Of a stretch of DNA of 22,638 nt, positions 1 through 7,084 are shown one piece after another (the first letter of the stretch is position 1; each line of letters opens with the position of its first letter). Made by a program: the position numbers and the translations under genes. This DNA is from a virus, in IMG/VR virus record IMGVR_UViG_3300011114_000722, positions 1-22,638 of that record; one strand, 5' to 3'. The notes below the pieces were generated by a model, which searched no databases, was not told where the DNA came from, and saw nothing but the letters and a program-made list of their open reading frames with translations.

Positions 1-28
1 CCCTTTGGTTCCATTGCTGCGGCGTTTT

Positions 29-496
29 ATGAAAGCTAGAACTACCAAAACGCCGCAGGATGACGCTGAGCAGGCTACGCCGGCGAAGGCTCCGCTTGGC
101 TCGCCTCGCATTGCTGCCAGCATAGCCAGCGCTGCGTCGCTGTGGGGCATTGACAAGTCGGAGTTGCAGCGAGCGAAGCGCAACGGCTGCACGGCTTTCC
201 GCTCGAGCCGAGTTCATCGGGAGCCGCTGCTGGCATGGTTCGAGGCGAACCCGTCCAGCTCGGTAGGCGAGCAGGAAAGCGAGGAAAGTCTAAAGAGGGA
301 TAAGTTGAGGGCGCAGGTGGCAATCCTTCGGAACAAGCTGGACGTGGAAAATGGCACGCTCGTGCTGCGGTCGGTAGTGTCGGAGGAGTGGGGGAAGCTG
401 CTGGCTGATGTGTTCGGCATCATTGACAAGAACACCGACCGGACGACCTACAATGCAATCACGAAGGAATTGAAGCACCGGCTTCGGGGCGTATGA
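29..496 (+). CDS. Terminase small subunit (Nu1-like), putative
   Basis: A 155-residue protein directly upstream of, and overlapping by ATGA, the large terminase; this is where the DNA-recognition subunit of lambda-type terminases sits. The middle (WGIDKSELQRAKRNGCTAF) reads like a helix-turn-helix placing its recognition helix, followed by a charged coiled-coil-like stretch (EESLKRDKLRAQVAILRNKLDVENG) typical of Nu1-type oligomerisation helices. I take the ATG at 29. A TTG at 5 is in frame and the frame is open to the window edge, so the true start could lie further upstream. It would recognise phage DNA and hand it to the motor for packaging. The identification rests mainly on synteny and domain style, not on a diagnostic motif. 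Confidence 0.72.
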   Translation: MKARTTKTPQDDAEQATPAKAPLGSPRIAASIASAASLWGIDKSELQRAKRNGCTAFRSSRVHREPLLAWFEANPSSSVGEQESEESLKRDKLRAQVAILRNKLDVENGTLVLRSVVSEEWGKLLADVFGIIDKNTDRTTYNAITKELKHRLRGV

Positions 497-2388
497 GCGC
501 TGGCGAAACGATAAATCCGGAGCCAGTGCAGCGGCTGGACAAAGTCGAGCAGGCGGCGTGGCTGCGCAAGCTGGCAGCCTCGCTCGTGCCTGAGCGGTTC
601 AGCGGAACTATCGTAGAGTACTTTGACGGCAATCTGCGGCTGCCGCACTCCACCAGATACCCGACCTACATGGCAGAGGAATCGCCGTGGCTGATTGAAC
701 CGCTGGTGGCTATTGGCGACCCTAGCGTCCGCAGGGTGGACATCAGAGCGCCGGCAGGAGCGGCCAAGTCGCTGGTTGGCGAGCTGCACATTGCTTGGTG
801 CCTAGACAATGACGCTGGCCTTTACTACTACGTTCATCAGAGCGAGCCGGACGGCGCTGATGCGATGGAGGACAGAATTTTGCCGATGCTGCGGGCAAAC
901 CCGATTCTGGCGAAGCTCCTGCCGCTCGACCGGTTTAAGCAGAGGAACACCAAGATAGTGTTTCCGCACATGAGCCTATACTGCGTGGGCGCAAATCTTG
1001 GCAGCGCGCAGAGCAAGCGCGTCAAATTCCTCACGATGGAGGAACCGCACTTGTACAAAGCAGGCATGATGACAGCTTTTGAGAAGCGCGTGGAAGGCGT
1101 TCGAAACTCGAAAATTATTACGCTCAGCACTGGCAGCGTGCTTGGCGATGAAAGCGACGCCAGCTTCTGCAATGGTAGCGTCGAGGAATGGTGCGTGCCG
1201 TGTCCGCATTGCAAGCAGTACCAAAGAATGACGGACGACCGCGACCGGCTGCGGTTTGACCGCAATCCCTCTACCGTTGACGAAAACGGGCAGCTTATCT
1301 GGCACGCAATAGAAAAGACAGTTCGCTATAACTGCGAAGGTTGCGGGCAGGATTGGCCGACGGACGAGGCGTTCCGGCGGCAGCAGGCGCAGAGCGGGAG
1401 ATACGAAGCCACTAACCACAATGCGCCGGCGCATCACCGCAGCTTCCACCTCGAGGCTCCGGCAATCCATTACTTCCCGCTCGAGAAGATTCTGAGCGAA
1501 AAGCTGAAAGCCAGCTACGCCGCTCGAGCTGGGCAGGTGGAGCCGCTGCGCGACTACATACAAAAGCGGCGAGCAATGGCGTGGGACGAATCGCCGAGCG
1601 AAACCGACGCCGAGCAGGACATGACGCGCATGAAAGGGAATTACCTAAAAGGCGACAAGTTCGACGGCGAGCTGGCGCGCTTCCTTTGCGTAGACAATCA
1701 GGCAGGCAAAGCAAGCCAAGGCGAAGGAGCGCACCGGTGGTATGTCTGCCGAGCCTTCGGCAACAATGAGTCGCGCATCATCAGCGAGGGAAGGATTACG
1801 ACGTGGGAGGAAGTTGAGGAGCTGCGTATAACGCTCGGCGTATCGCCGATGCAAACTCTTGTGGACATTGCGTGGGATACGCAAGCGGTGCAGGAGGTCT
1901 GCGTGCGCTATGGCTGGCAGGGGCTGTGGGGCGACAATACGAACAAGGACTATTTTCCGCACCACGAGATATTCAACGGAGCGAAGGTGCTGCGAAAGTA
2001 TCCGTTCAGCAGCGCCAACGTCGGCCACGTCGGGCTGGGCAAAGGCGGCATCACGAGGCAGGCGCGCTACTTTTTCTGGTGCCAGCAATCCATCAAAAGC
2101 ACGTATCACCGGCTGCGCGGAGGCATGGCAAATTACAGGCTGACGGTTCCGCAGGACGTGAGCACGGAGTATCAGCGCCACACGGCATCGGAATACAAGC
2201 GTCAGGAGGTCGACCGCGGTGGCGCGAAGCGCTGGAAGTGGGTGGTGAATAAGTCGCGAGCAAATCACTTGCTCGACTGCGACCAGATGTGCCTAGTGGC
2301 TGCGCTCATGTCGCCGGCAATCCGCACGCTGCTCTACTCGGCGCAGCCGGAGCCGGAAGCAGCAACGCCGCCGGCTGCGGAAAATTAG
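493..2388 (+). CDS. terL: Terminase large subunit, GpA family
   Basis: A 631-residue packaging motor and nuclease, close to the length of lambda gpA (641). The N-terminal ATPase shows a Walker A-like loop APAGAAKS (residues 86-93) and a Walker B-like strand VKFLTMEEPH (177-186), followed by the coupling-like segment IITLSTGS. A GpA-typical zinc-ribbon pattern follows: CPHC (237-240) and CEGCG (281-285). The C-terminal nuclease part begins near LCVDNQ (398-403, candidate metal-binding Asp401) and continues through VDIAWDTQ. The start ATG overlaps the preceding stop, implying translational coupling. It cuts concatemeric DNA and translocates it into the prohead through the portal encoded downstream. 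High confidence in family; the exact catalytic residues are inferred. Confidence 0.95.
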   Translation: MSAGETINPEPVQRLDKVEQAAWLRKLAASLVPERFSGTIVEYFDGNLRLPHSTRYPTYMAEESPWLIEPLVAIGDPSVRRVDIRAPAGAAKSLVGELHIAWCLDNDAGLYYYVHQSEPDGADAMEDRILPMLRANPILAKLLPLDRFKQRNTKIVFPHMSLYCVGANLGSAQSKRVKFLTMEEPHLYKAGMMTAFEKRVEGVRNSKIITLSTGSVLGDESDASFCNGSVEEWCVPCPHCKQYQRMTDDRDRLRFDRNPSTVDENGQLIWHAIEKTVRYNCEGCGQDWPTDEAFRRQQAQSGRYEATNHNAPAHHRSFHLEAPAIHYFPLEKILSEKLKASYAARAGQVEPLRDYIQKRRAMAWDESPSETDAEQDMTRMKGNYLKGDKFDGELARFLCVDNQAGKASQGEGAHRWYVCRAFGNNESRIISEGRITTWEEVEELRITLGVSPMQTLVDIAWDTQAVQEVCVRYGWQGLWGDNTNKDYFPHHEIFNGAKVLRKYPFSSANVGHVGLGKGGITRQARYFFWCQQSIKSTYHRLRGGMANYRLTVPQDVSTEYQRHTASEYKRQEVDRGGAKRWKWVVNKSRANHLLDCDQMCLVAALMSPAIRTLLYSAQPEPEAATPPAAEN

Positions 2389-2429
2389 CCTTGCAAAAGC
2401 GCCGCTGGTTTCTAGTGTAAAAAAAAACT

Positions 2430-2696
2430 ATGTCAGCAACCGGAACTTTAATGGGCTGTACAGCCGCTGAGCTTGCGACAATCCGCGCAGCGGCGCTTGC
2501 TTGCATCACGAACAATACGGTGCGCGGCACAAGCTACTCGATTGCCAATCGCAACTTTTCTTTTCCTTCTTTGGAAGCGGCAGCCGACCTGCTGCTCGAG
2601 GCAAATTACGCTCTTGGATTTTTGCAGGGAACGCGAGCCACAAGCGCTCGAATGAACTTTAACAGCGCGCTCGGCAAGGGCACGCCGAACTGTTAA
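2430..2696 (+). CDS. gpW-like head-tail connector protein, putative
   Basis: An 88-residue protein between large terminase and portal, exactly where lambda encodes gpW (68 residues), the small protein that joins below the portal ring before tail attachment. The pattern also fits: a short N-terminal helix (AAELATIRAAALACI), a beta-hairpin (RGTSYSIANRNFSFPS) and a second helix (LEAAADLLLEANYAL), which is the gpW helix-hairpin-helix fold. The leader is A-rich (a run of nine A just upstream) with no Shine-Dalgarno. Only four bases separate its stop from the portal start. Sequence identity to gpW is weak, so the call is from synteny and predicted fold. Confidence 0.7.
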   Translation: MSATGTLMGCTAAELATIRAAALACITNNTVRGTSYSIANRNFSFPSLEAAADLLLEANYALGFLQGTRATSARMNFNSALGKGTPNC

Positions 2697-2700
2697 GCCG

Positions 2701-4440
2701 ATGAAAAAGCCGCCAAACTTCCTTGAGCGAGCGATTGCAGCCGTTGCGCCGGCCGTAGCGCTGCGCCGAGCCGTAGCAAAGGAGTCGCTGCACCAATTCC
2801 AATACAATGCAGCGCGCTCGACGCAGAAGCGCGAGCAAGCGCCGGCGCAGATTGCACCAAATAGCTTTTCCGTCCAGCGCGACCGCTTGCAGCTAATGCG
2901 CGAGGCTTTCGACTTGGAGAATAATTTTGCGCCGGCTAAAACGCTCAACCGCAAATACGCAATGTTCGTAGCGCCGCAGAGCTACAACGCGCAGACTGGG
3001 CTGCCGTGGCTCGACAAGATGGTAGAGGATTATCTGAACGAGGTGTGGTTTCCGAACTGCGACTCAACTGAGCGGTATAACTTTTTCCGTATGCTCGAGT
3101 TTGGCGTAATGGGCATGAACCGCGGTGGCGACTACGGCTGGGCTTTCGTTCGAAATGGCGCAGAGGAAGGAATGACGGTGGATGAGCTGGTGCGCTTGCC
3201 GCTGAAAATCCAAGGAGTCGAAGCCGACCGCATCGGCGGCGTTTATCAGAATGTTGTCAGCGAGAATTACGTCAGCGGCGTCGGCATCGGCGACAATGGC
3301 GTGCCGGAGTATTACCGAGTTTTCCGGCGAGGAATGGCAGCCGGTCAATACACCGACCCGGTGGACGTGCCTGCTTCGCAATTCGTCCACTATCAAGACA
3401 CGATGCAAGTGGATATGTACCGAGGCGTGAGCAAGCTGGACGCAGCCTGCGCCGAGCTGCGCGACCTGTACGAAATTATCGACTACATGAAGGGGAAGTC
3501 GAAGCTGGCGTCGGCGCTCACTGTCTTCACGAATTCCTCCGGCGCTATTGCCGGCAGCGGCGCGATGGACGCTTACGCCTCGCAACAGATGAACAACCAG
3601 CAAGGAGGAATGCAGCAGGACATTTACTACGGGCAGGTCAATCATCTTGCCGCCGGCGCTGACATAAAGTTTCCCGACGCAGCCTCGCCGAGCGCCGAGA
3701 CTCAATACCTGATGCAGCTCTTGCTGAAATTGGTTTGCATGACTTACAACGTTCCGTATTCCTTCGGCATTGACGCCTCGGCGCTCGGCGGCGTAAGCAG
3801 CCGGCTCGAGAGCGAGCAGGCACGCGCTGAATTTGAGCGAGGGCAGGCGGTGTTGTCGCCGCACGCGCACAAGCTAAAGGACGCCGCTATTTTTGACGCA
3901 GTCGCAAAAGGCGAGCTGCCGGCAGGCTTTGAAAAACAAATCTGCCGTGGGCGCTTCGGGTACCGCTCGCACCCGCAGCCGGACATTGGACGCGAGGCTT
4001 CTGCGGCTGTCAGCCTATACCAGACCGGCCTGCTTAATCCGCTGAAATTCTGGACGGAGAATGCACAAGACCCCGAGACGGTAGCGTCCGAGATGGTGCG
4101 CTGGCACAAGATAAAAGCCGACGCAGTGGAAGGCACCGGCTATGCGATGCAGGATGTGTTCGGCGCAGGCGCAGCGATGCCTCTGGCGCAGAGCGAGAGC
4201 AGCAGCGAGAGCGTGTCAAAGGTTTTGCCGGAAGCAGGAGGCGTAGCAATGCAGACGGAGGAAGAAGCGCGAGAGTTCGCCGGCGACAAAACGCGGGCGA
4301 CCACCATTCGCATCCTCGTGGAGCTGCTGAAAGCGAAGCTGCCGACCGAGCAGGCAATCGCAGCGGCTTACAGAATTTATGATGCCGGAAAAACTCACGG
4401 CGAGCTGATAAAAGAGGTGGAAGAATACCTTAAGGAATAA
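2701..4440 (+). CDS. Portal protein, lambda gpB family
   Basis: A 579-residue protein following TerL and the gpW-like gene. Length and placement match lambda gpB (533). Family-like features include an early NRKYAMFVAPQSYNAQTGLPW segment with conserved aromatic residues, the barrel-entry region FFRMLEFGVMGMNRGGDYGW, and the conserved central portion YNVPYSFGIDASALGGVSSRLES, which resembles the portal clip/stem region. The C-terminus (about residues 490-579) is Ala/Glu-rich and helical, as expected of the crown/barrel. It forms the dodecameric ring through which DNA enters and to which the tail connects. Nothing indicates truncation. Confidence 0.92.
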   Translation: MKKPPNFLERAIAAVAPAVALRRAVAKESLHQFQYNAARSTQKREQAPAQIAPNSFSVQRDRLQLMREAFDLENNFAPAKTLNRKYAMFVAPQSYNAQTGLPWLDKMVEDYLNEVWFPNCDSTERYNFFRMLEFGVMGMNRGGDYGWAFVRNGAEEGMTVDELVRLPLKIQGVEADRIGGVYQNVVSENYVSGVGIGDNGVPEYYRVFRRGMAAGQYTDPVDVPASQFVHYQDTMQVDMYRGVSKLDAACAELRDLYEIIDYMKGKSKLASALTVFTNSSGAIAGSGAMDAYASQQMNNQQGGMQQDIYYGQVNHLAAGADIKFPDAASPSAETQYLMQLLLKLVCMTYNVPYSFGIDASALGGVSSRLESEQARAEFERGQAVLSPHAHKLKDAAIFDAVAKGELPAGFEKQICRGRFGYRSHPQPDIGREASAAVSLYQTGLLNPLKFWTENAQDPETVASEMVRWHKIKADAVEGTGYAMQDVFGAGAAMPLAQSESSSESVSKVLPEAGGVAMQTEEEAREFAGDKTRATTIRILVELLKAKLPTEQAIAAAYRIYDAGKTHGELIKEVEEYLKE

Positions 4441-4499
4441 GGCGTGAGAAAAAAATTATTGCAAACCGCCGGAAAACCATTACAAATATCAAACCCGAA

Positions 4500-5582
4500 A
4501 TGGTAATACAGCCACCACACAGCTTATTTTCGCAGCTTTTCCGAACGGTGAAGCTCGGCGCAATAGACGCAGCGAAGCGGACAATTCGCGGTGTTTCTTT
4601 AATCAGCGCAGGAGCAGCGAAGGGGCACACCGACGAGGACGGAAAGCAAGTGATGGTGGACGGCACCACGCTGCGGCAGGTTTTCGACAAATGCGTCGAG
4701 GCCGGCACATTGAAAGTAAAGCTCGACCACGGCAGCGGAGTTTCTTGCACGGTGGGCTGGCTCGAGCGCTTTGCGCTAACGGCCACGCAGGTACTGGGCG
4801 ACCTGCACATTTATGATTCCGAAGAATCAGCGCCGCGCATTTTCGAGATTGCTGAAAAGAATCCTACGCACATTGGTATCAGCCTCGAGTTTTCCGGCGA
4901 GGATGAAGCAGGCGACAGCGTATCGCTTGCTCGCTGCGACGAGGTAATTACGGCGGCGCTCGTGAGCGACCCAGCCGCAAACGTTTCGCTTTATTCAGAA
5001 AAAACAAAACTACAAAACACCATGCCTCGAAATAAAAAGCTGGAAACAGCACCCGAAGAAAAGCCAACGCCTGCAATCGCACTGGAGGACGCCGGCGCTG
5101 AAAAAGAACCTACGCTCGGCGAGCTTGCCGCTATGTTTAAAACGCACCTTGCCGACTTTGCGGCGTTCAAATCAGCCTACGCCGTCGACTCCGTGCTTGC
5201 GCCGGATACTGAGAACACGCAAGGCGCAGAAGGAACAGCGCCAAAGGCAACCGACCCCGAAACGATGCCGGTCGCAAAAGGCGAGAACGACACAAAAGTA
5301 ACCACAGCAGCAGCGGAGCCGGACGGCGACGGAGCCAAGCTGGCAAAGGCTGCGGAAATGGGCGCAGCAGTAGCGGTGCGCGCCTTCGCTTCCAAGTTCG
5401 GCATCAACCTGTCGCCGGCAGGAGCGCCGGCAAATACTGCGGCGAAGCCGGAGAAAACATTCGCGCAACTGCACGCAGAGGAAACCAAGAAATTTGACGG
5501 CGACGCTGACTTGGCAATGCTTCATTGCATCAAGAATTACAAAAAGGAGTACGCAGCCAGCCGGCTCGTAGCTCCACGCTAA
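4500..5582 (+). CDS. Prohead serine protease fused to scaffold domain (lambda gpC-like role)
   Basis: A 360-residue two-part protein. The N-terminal part (about 1-168) looks like a phage maturation serine protease: a His in VKLDHGSG (His77), a Ser in THIGISLEFSG (Ser128), and the terminal strand VITAALVSDPAANVSLYS (149-166), which matches the usual protease pattern ending in a DPAAN-like element. After about residue 170 the sequence becomes low-complexity, Ala/Glu/Lys/Pro-rich and helical, as in scaffold domains. The gene lies between portal and decoration/capsid genes, as lambda C does. An in-frame ATG at residue 175 with its own leader may produce the scaffold alone (separate entry). The leader contains A-rich sequence and no Shine-Dalgarno. 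The catalytic assignment is inferred from spacing and context. Confidence 0.85.
   Translation: MVIQPPHSLFSQLFRTVKLGAIDAAKRTIRGVSLISAGAAKGHTDEDGKQVMVDGTTLRQVFDKCVEAGTLKVKLDHGSGVSCTVGWLERFALTATQVLGDLHIYDSEESAPRIFEIAEKNPTHIGISLEFSGEDEAGDSVSLARCDEVITAALVSDPAANVSLYSEKTKLQNTMPRNKKLETAPEEKPTPAIALEDAGAEKEPTLGELAAMFKTHLADFAAFKSAYAVDSVLAPDTENTQGAEGTAPKATDPETMPVAKGENDTKVTTAAAEPDGDGAKLAKAAEMGAAVAVRAFASKFGINLSPAGAPANTAAKPEKTFAQLHAEETKKFDGDADLAMLHCIKNYKKEYAASRLVAPR
5022..5582 (+). CDS. Internal in-frame start: scaffold protein (Nu3-like), putative
   Basis: The ATG at 5022 is in frame with the protease gene (residue 175) and would give a 186-residue scaffold. The bases before it (AAAACTACAAAACACC) closely resemble the A/C-rich leaders before stand-alone genes at 10554 and 19503, which also end in ACACC or ACAACACC just before ATG. 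The protein composition changes at the same point, from a folded protease to a charged, Ala-rich helical sequence. In lambda, scaffold Nu3 is made from a start inside gene C in the same frame, so the arrangement has precedent. The product is predicted, not proven; residues 169-174 could simply be linker. Confidence 0.6.
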   Translation: MPRNKKLETAPEEKPTPAIALEDAGAEKEPTLGELAAMFKTHLADFAAFKSAYAVDSVLAPDTENTQGAEGTAPKATDPETMPVAKGENDTKVTTAAAEPDGDGAKLAKAAEMGAAVAVRAFASKFGINLSPAGAPANTAAKPEKTFAQLHAEETKKFDGDADLAMLHCIKNYKKEYAASRLVAPR

Positions 5583-5624
5583 TTTGACGGATAAAACCAA
5601 CAACAACTAACACCAAATAATTAC

Positions 5625-5993
5625 ATGAGCACACAAAACGAAACAGGGTTTAAGACCTTTCTCGCATCGGGCGCAATCAGCGCTTTTCGAGCGGTAGCAG
5701 TCCAGTCGGACGGCACCATCACGCCGGTTGCTGGCAACGCAGCAGTCGGAATCGGGGTTACGCAAGCAGACATTGCCGATGCAACCTACGGCGCTGTTCG
5801 CCTTTGGACTTCTGCCGGAACCATGATGATTGCAGTCAGCGGCTCAGCCGTAACGCCTGCAACCACCTACGGCATCATCACAGGCGGCTACGCCGGCGCA
5901 GTCAACGGCACCTTCGCTCCTGCTTCGCTTATCGGCTTGTATGCCGGAGTGGCCAGCAACGGCATCGTCTTGGAGTTCGCGCACAGCAACTAA
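5625..5993 (+). CDS. Head decoration/cement protein (gpD-like role)
   Basis: A 122-residue, Ala/Gly/Thr/Val-rich all-beta protein directly before the major capsid gene, where lambda gpD (110 residues) lies. The segment AVQSDGTITPVAGNAAVGIGVTQAD has the form common in small capsid-stabilising proteins, including those annotated DUF2190-like: a strand carrying a value that would otherwise be modified, then a GIGVTQAD-type turn. It probably sits on the outside of the expanded capsid at the three-fold axes. The leader (ACAACAACTAACACC...) is A/C-rich without Shine-Dalgarno. A short fibre-type beta protein is the alternative, but position favours decoration. Confidence 0.75.
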   Translation: MSTQNETGFKTFLASGAISAFRAVAVQSDGTITPVAGNAAVGIGVTQADIADATYGAVRLWTSAGTMMIAVSGSAVTPATTYGIITGGYAGAVNGTFAPASLIGLYAGVASNGIVLEFAHSN

Positions 5994-6041
5994 ACGATTG
6001 AAATAATACACAGAAAATAATCATTAAACTAACACAAAAAT

Positions 6042-7010
6042 ATGCCTTACACAAACGCACAAGCCACACCGCGCAGCGATATTTACGCGCTCGTGATGCA
6101 GGCGAACACCGACTTCAATAAACTTTTTATTGGAGACCTCGTATTGCCTCCTAAGCCGGAGCCGATCCGCCTAGGTATTTACATGAAAGCAAAGCTGGCA
6201 AACGCTGAGCTGCTGAACGCTGACGCTCAGCCACGCGCTCAGGGAGCCACCTACGCACGCGCAAATCGCAAATACGATACAGACACTTTCGACTGTCTCG
6301 AATACGGCGAAGAAGCAGTAATTGACGACAGCTACGAAAGCGAAGTGGAGCGCTTTATGAACTTGGAAGCCACCGAAGCCATGCTGCTCGAGCGCAGCCT
6401 GCGCATCAGCTACGAAGCTCGAGTCGCTGCGGCAATCATGAACGCGTCCACGTTCACCGCGACTGCCGCCACGGCAGCCTACACAGCGGCGAATGTCGCA
6501 ACGATTGACGTTGTGAATGATGTCGACCTCGCAAAGACCCGCCTGCTCAAAAACGGCATCATTGCAAACGCCGCAGTCATGTCGCAGGACTTGTTCAATC
6601 GCATCAGGCGCACGACGCTCCTGCAAAATCAAATCTACGGCGTGGTGCCTCGCAGCGCCGGACAGCGTATGCTGCCAGCCGAAGAAGATGTTGCACGCGC
6701 TCTTGGCGTGGATAACCTCTACGTCGGCAAAGCGCCGAAGAACGGCAACCAAAAAGGGCAGGCTTACTCCGGCTCCTTTGTTTGGGGCACGGCCTATATC
6801 TGGGTCGGCAATGTCGCCGGCGGCGAGTATCAGGCAGGCGGCGTAGGTCGCACGATTCAATGGGACAAAGACACCACGGGATTGTTCACGCCGGAAACCT
6901 ACCGCAGCGATGAGCGCCGCGCAAACATCCTGCGCGTTCGCCAGAATGTGGCCGAGAAAATCATTGACGAGACGGCCGGCGAGCTTATCACCACAAGCTA
7001 CACAGCCTAA
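6042..7010 (+). CDS. Major capsid protein
   Basis: A 322-residue protein at the lambda E position, followed by a strong terminator, as befits a highly expressed gene. Typical capsid features are visible: an early extended arm, LVLPPKPEPIRLGIY, the EEAVIDDSYESEVERFMNLEATEAMLLERSLRISYEARVA long spine-helix region (residues about 87-130), a central MSQDLFNRIRRTTLLQN stretch, and a late SGSFVWGTAYIWVGNVAGG beta segment. No N-terminal delta domain is present, which agrees with a separate scaffold gene. The leader is A-rich with repeated ACA and no Shine-Dalgarno. Confidence 0.9.
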   Translation: MPYTNAQATPRSDIYALVMQANTDFNKLFIGDLVLPPKPEPIRLGIYMKAKLANAELLNADAQPRAQGATYARANRKYDTDTFDCLEYGEEAVIDDSYESEVERFMNLEATEAMLLERSLRISYEARVAAAIMNASTFTATAATAAYTAANVATIDVVNDVDLAKTRLLKNGIIANAAVMSQDLFNRIRRTTLLQNQIYGVVPRSAGQRMLPAEEDVARALGVDNLYVGKAPKNGNQKGQAYSGSFVWGTAYIWVGNVAGGEYQAGGVGRTIQWDKDTTGLFTPETYRSDERRANILRVRQNVAEKIIDETAGELITTSYTA

Positions 7011-7021
7011 GCTGGCACGCT

Positions 7022-7058
7022 AAAGGGCGCAGGCGATTAAAACACGCCTGCGCCTTTT
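7022..7058 (+). terminator. Rho-independent-like terminator after major capsid gene
   Basis: A perfect 10-bp GC-rich stem (7026-7035 with 7045-7054, GGCGCAGGCG/CGCCTGCGCC) around a 9-base loop, extended outward by a G-T and three A-T pairs (7022-7025 with 7055-7058) ending in TTTT. It lies 12 bases past the capsid stop and would reduce or end transcription before the glycosyltransferase gene. The flanking A and T runs also allow function in the reverse direction. Confidence 0.85.
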
Positions 7059-7084
7059 CTGCGAAATTCTAATGACGTATCACA

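Noticed and set aside
3064-3870. 268-codon open frame on the minus strand opposite the portal gene
   Set aside because: Arg/His/Val-rich antisense shadow of a GC-biased coding frame; the portal on the plus strand is certain.
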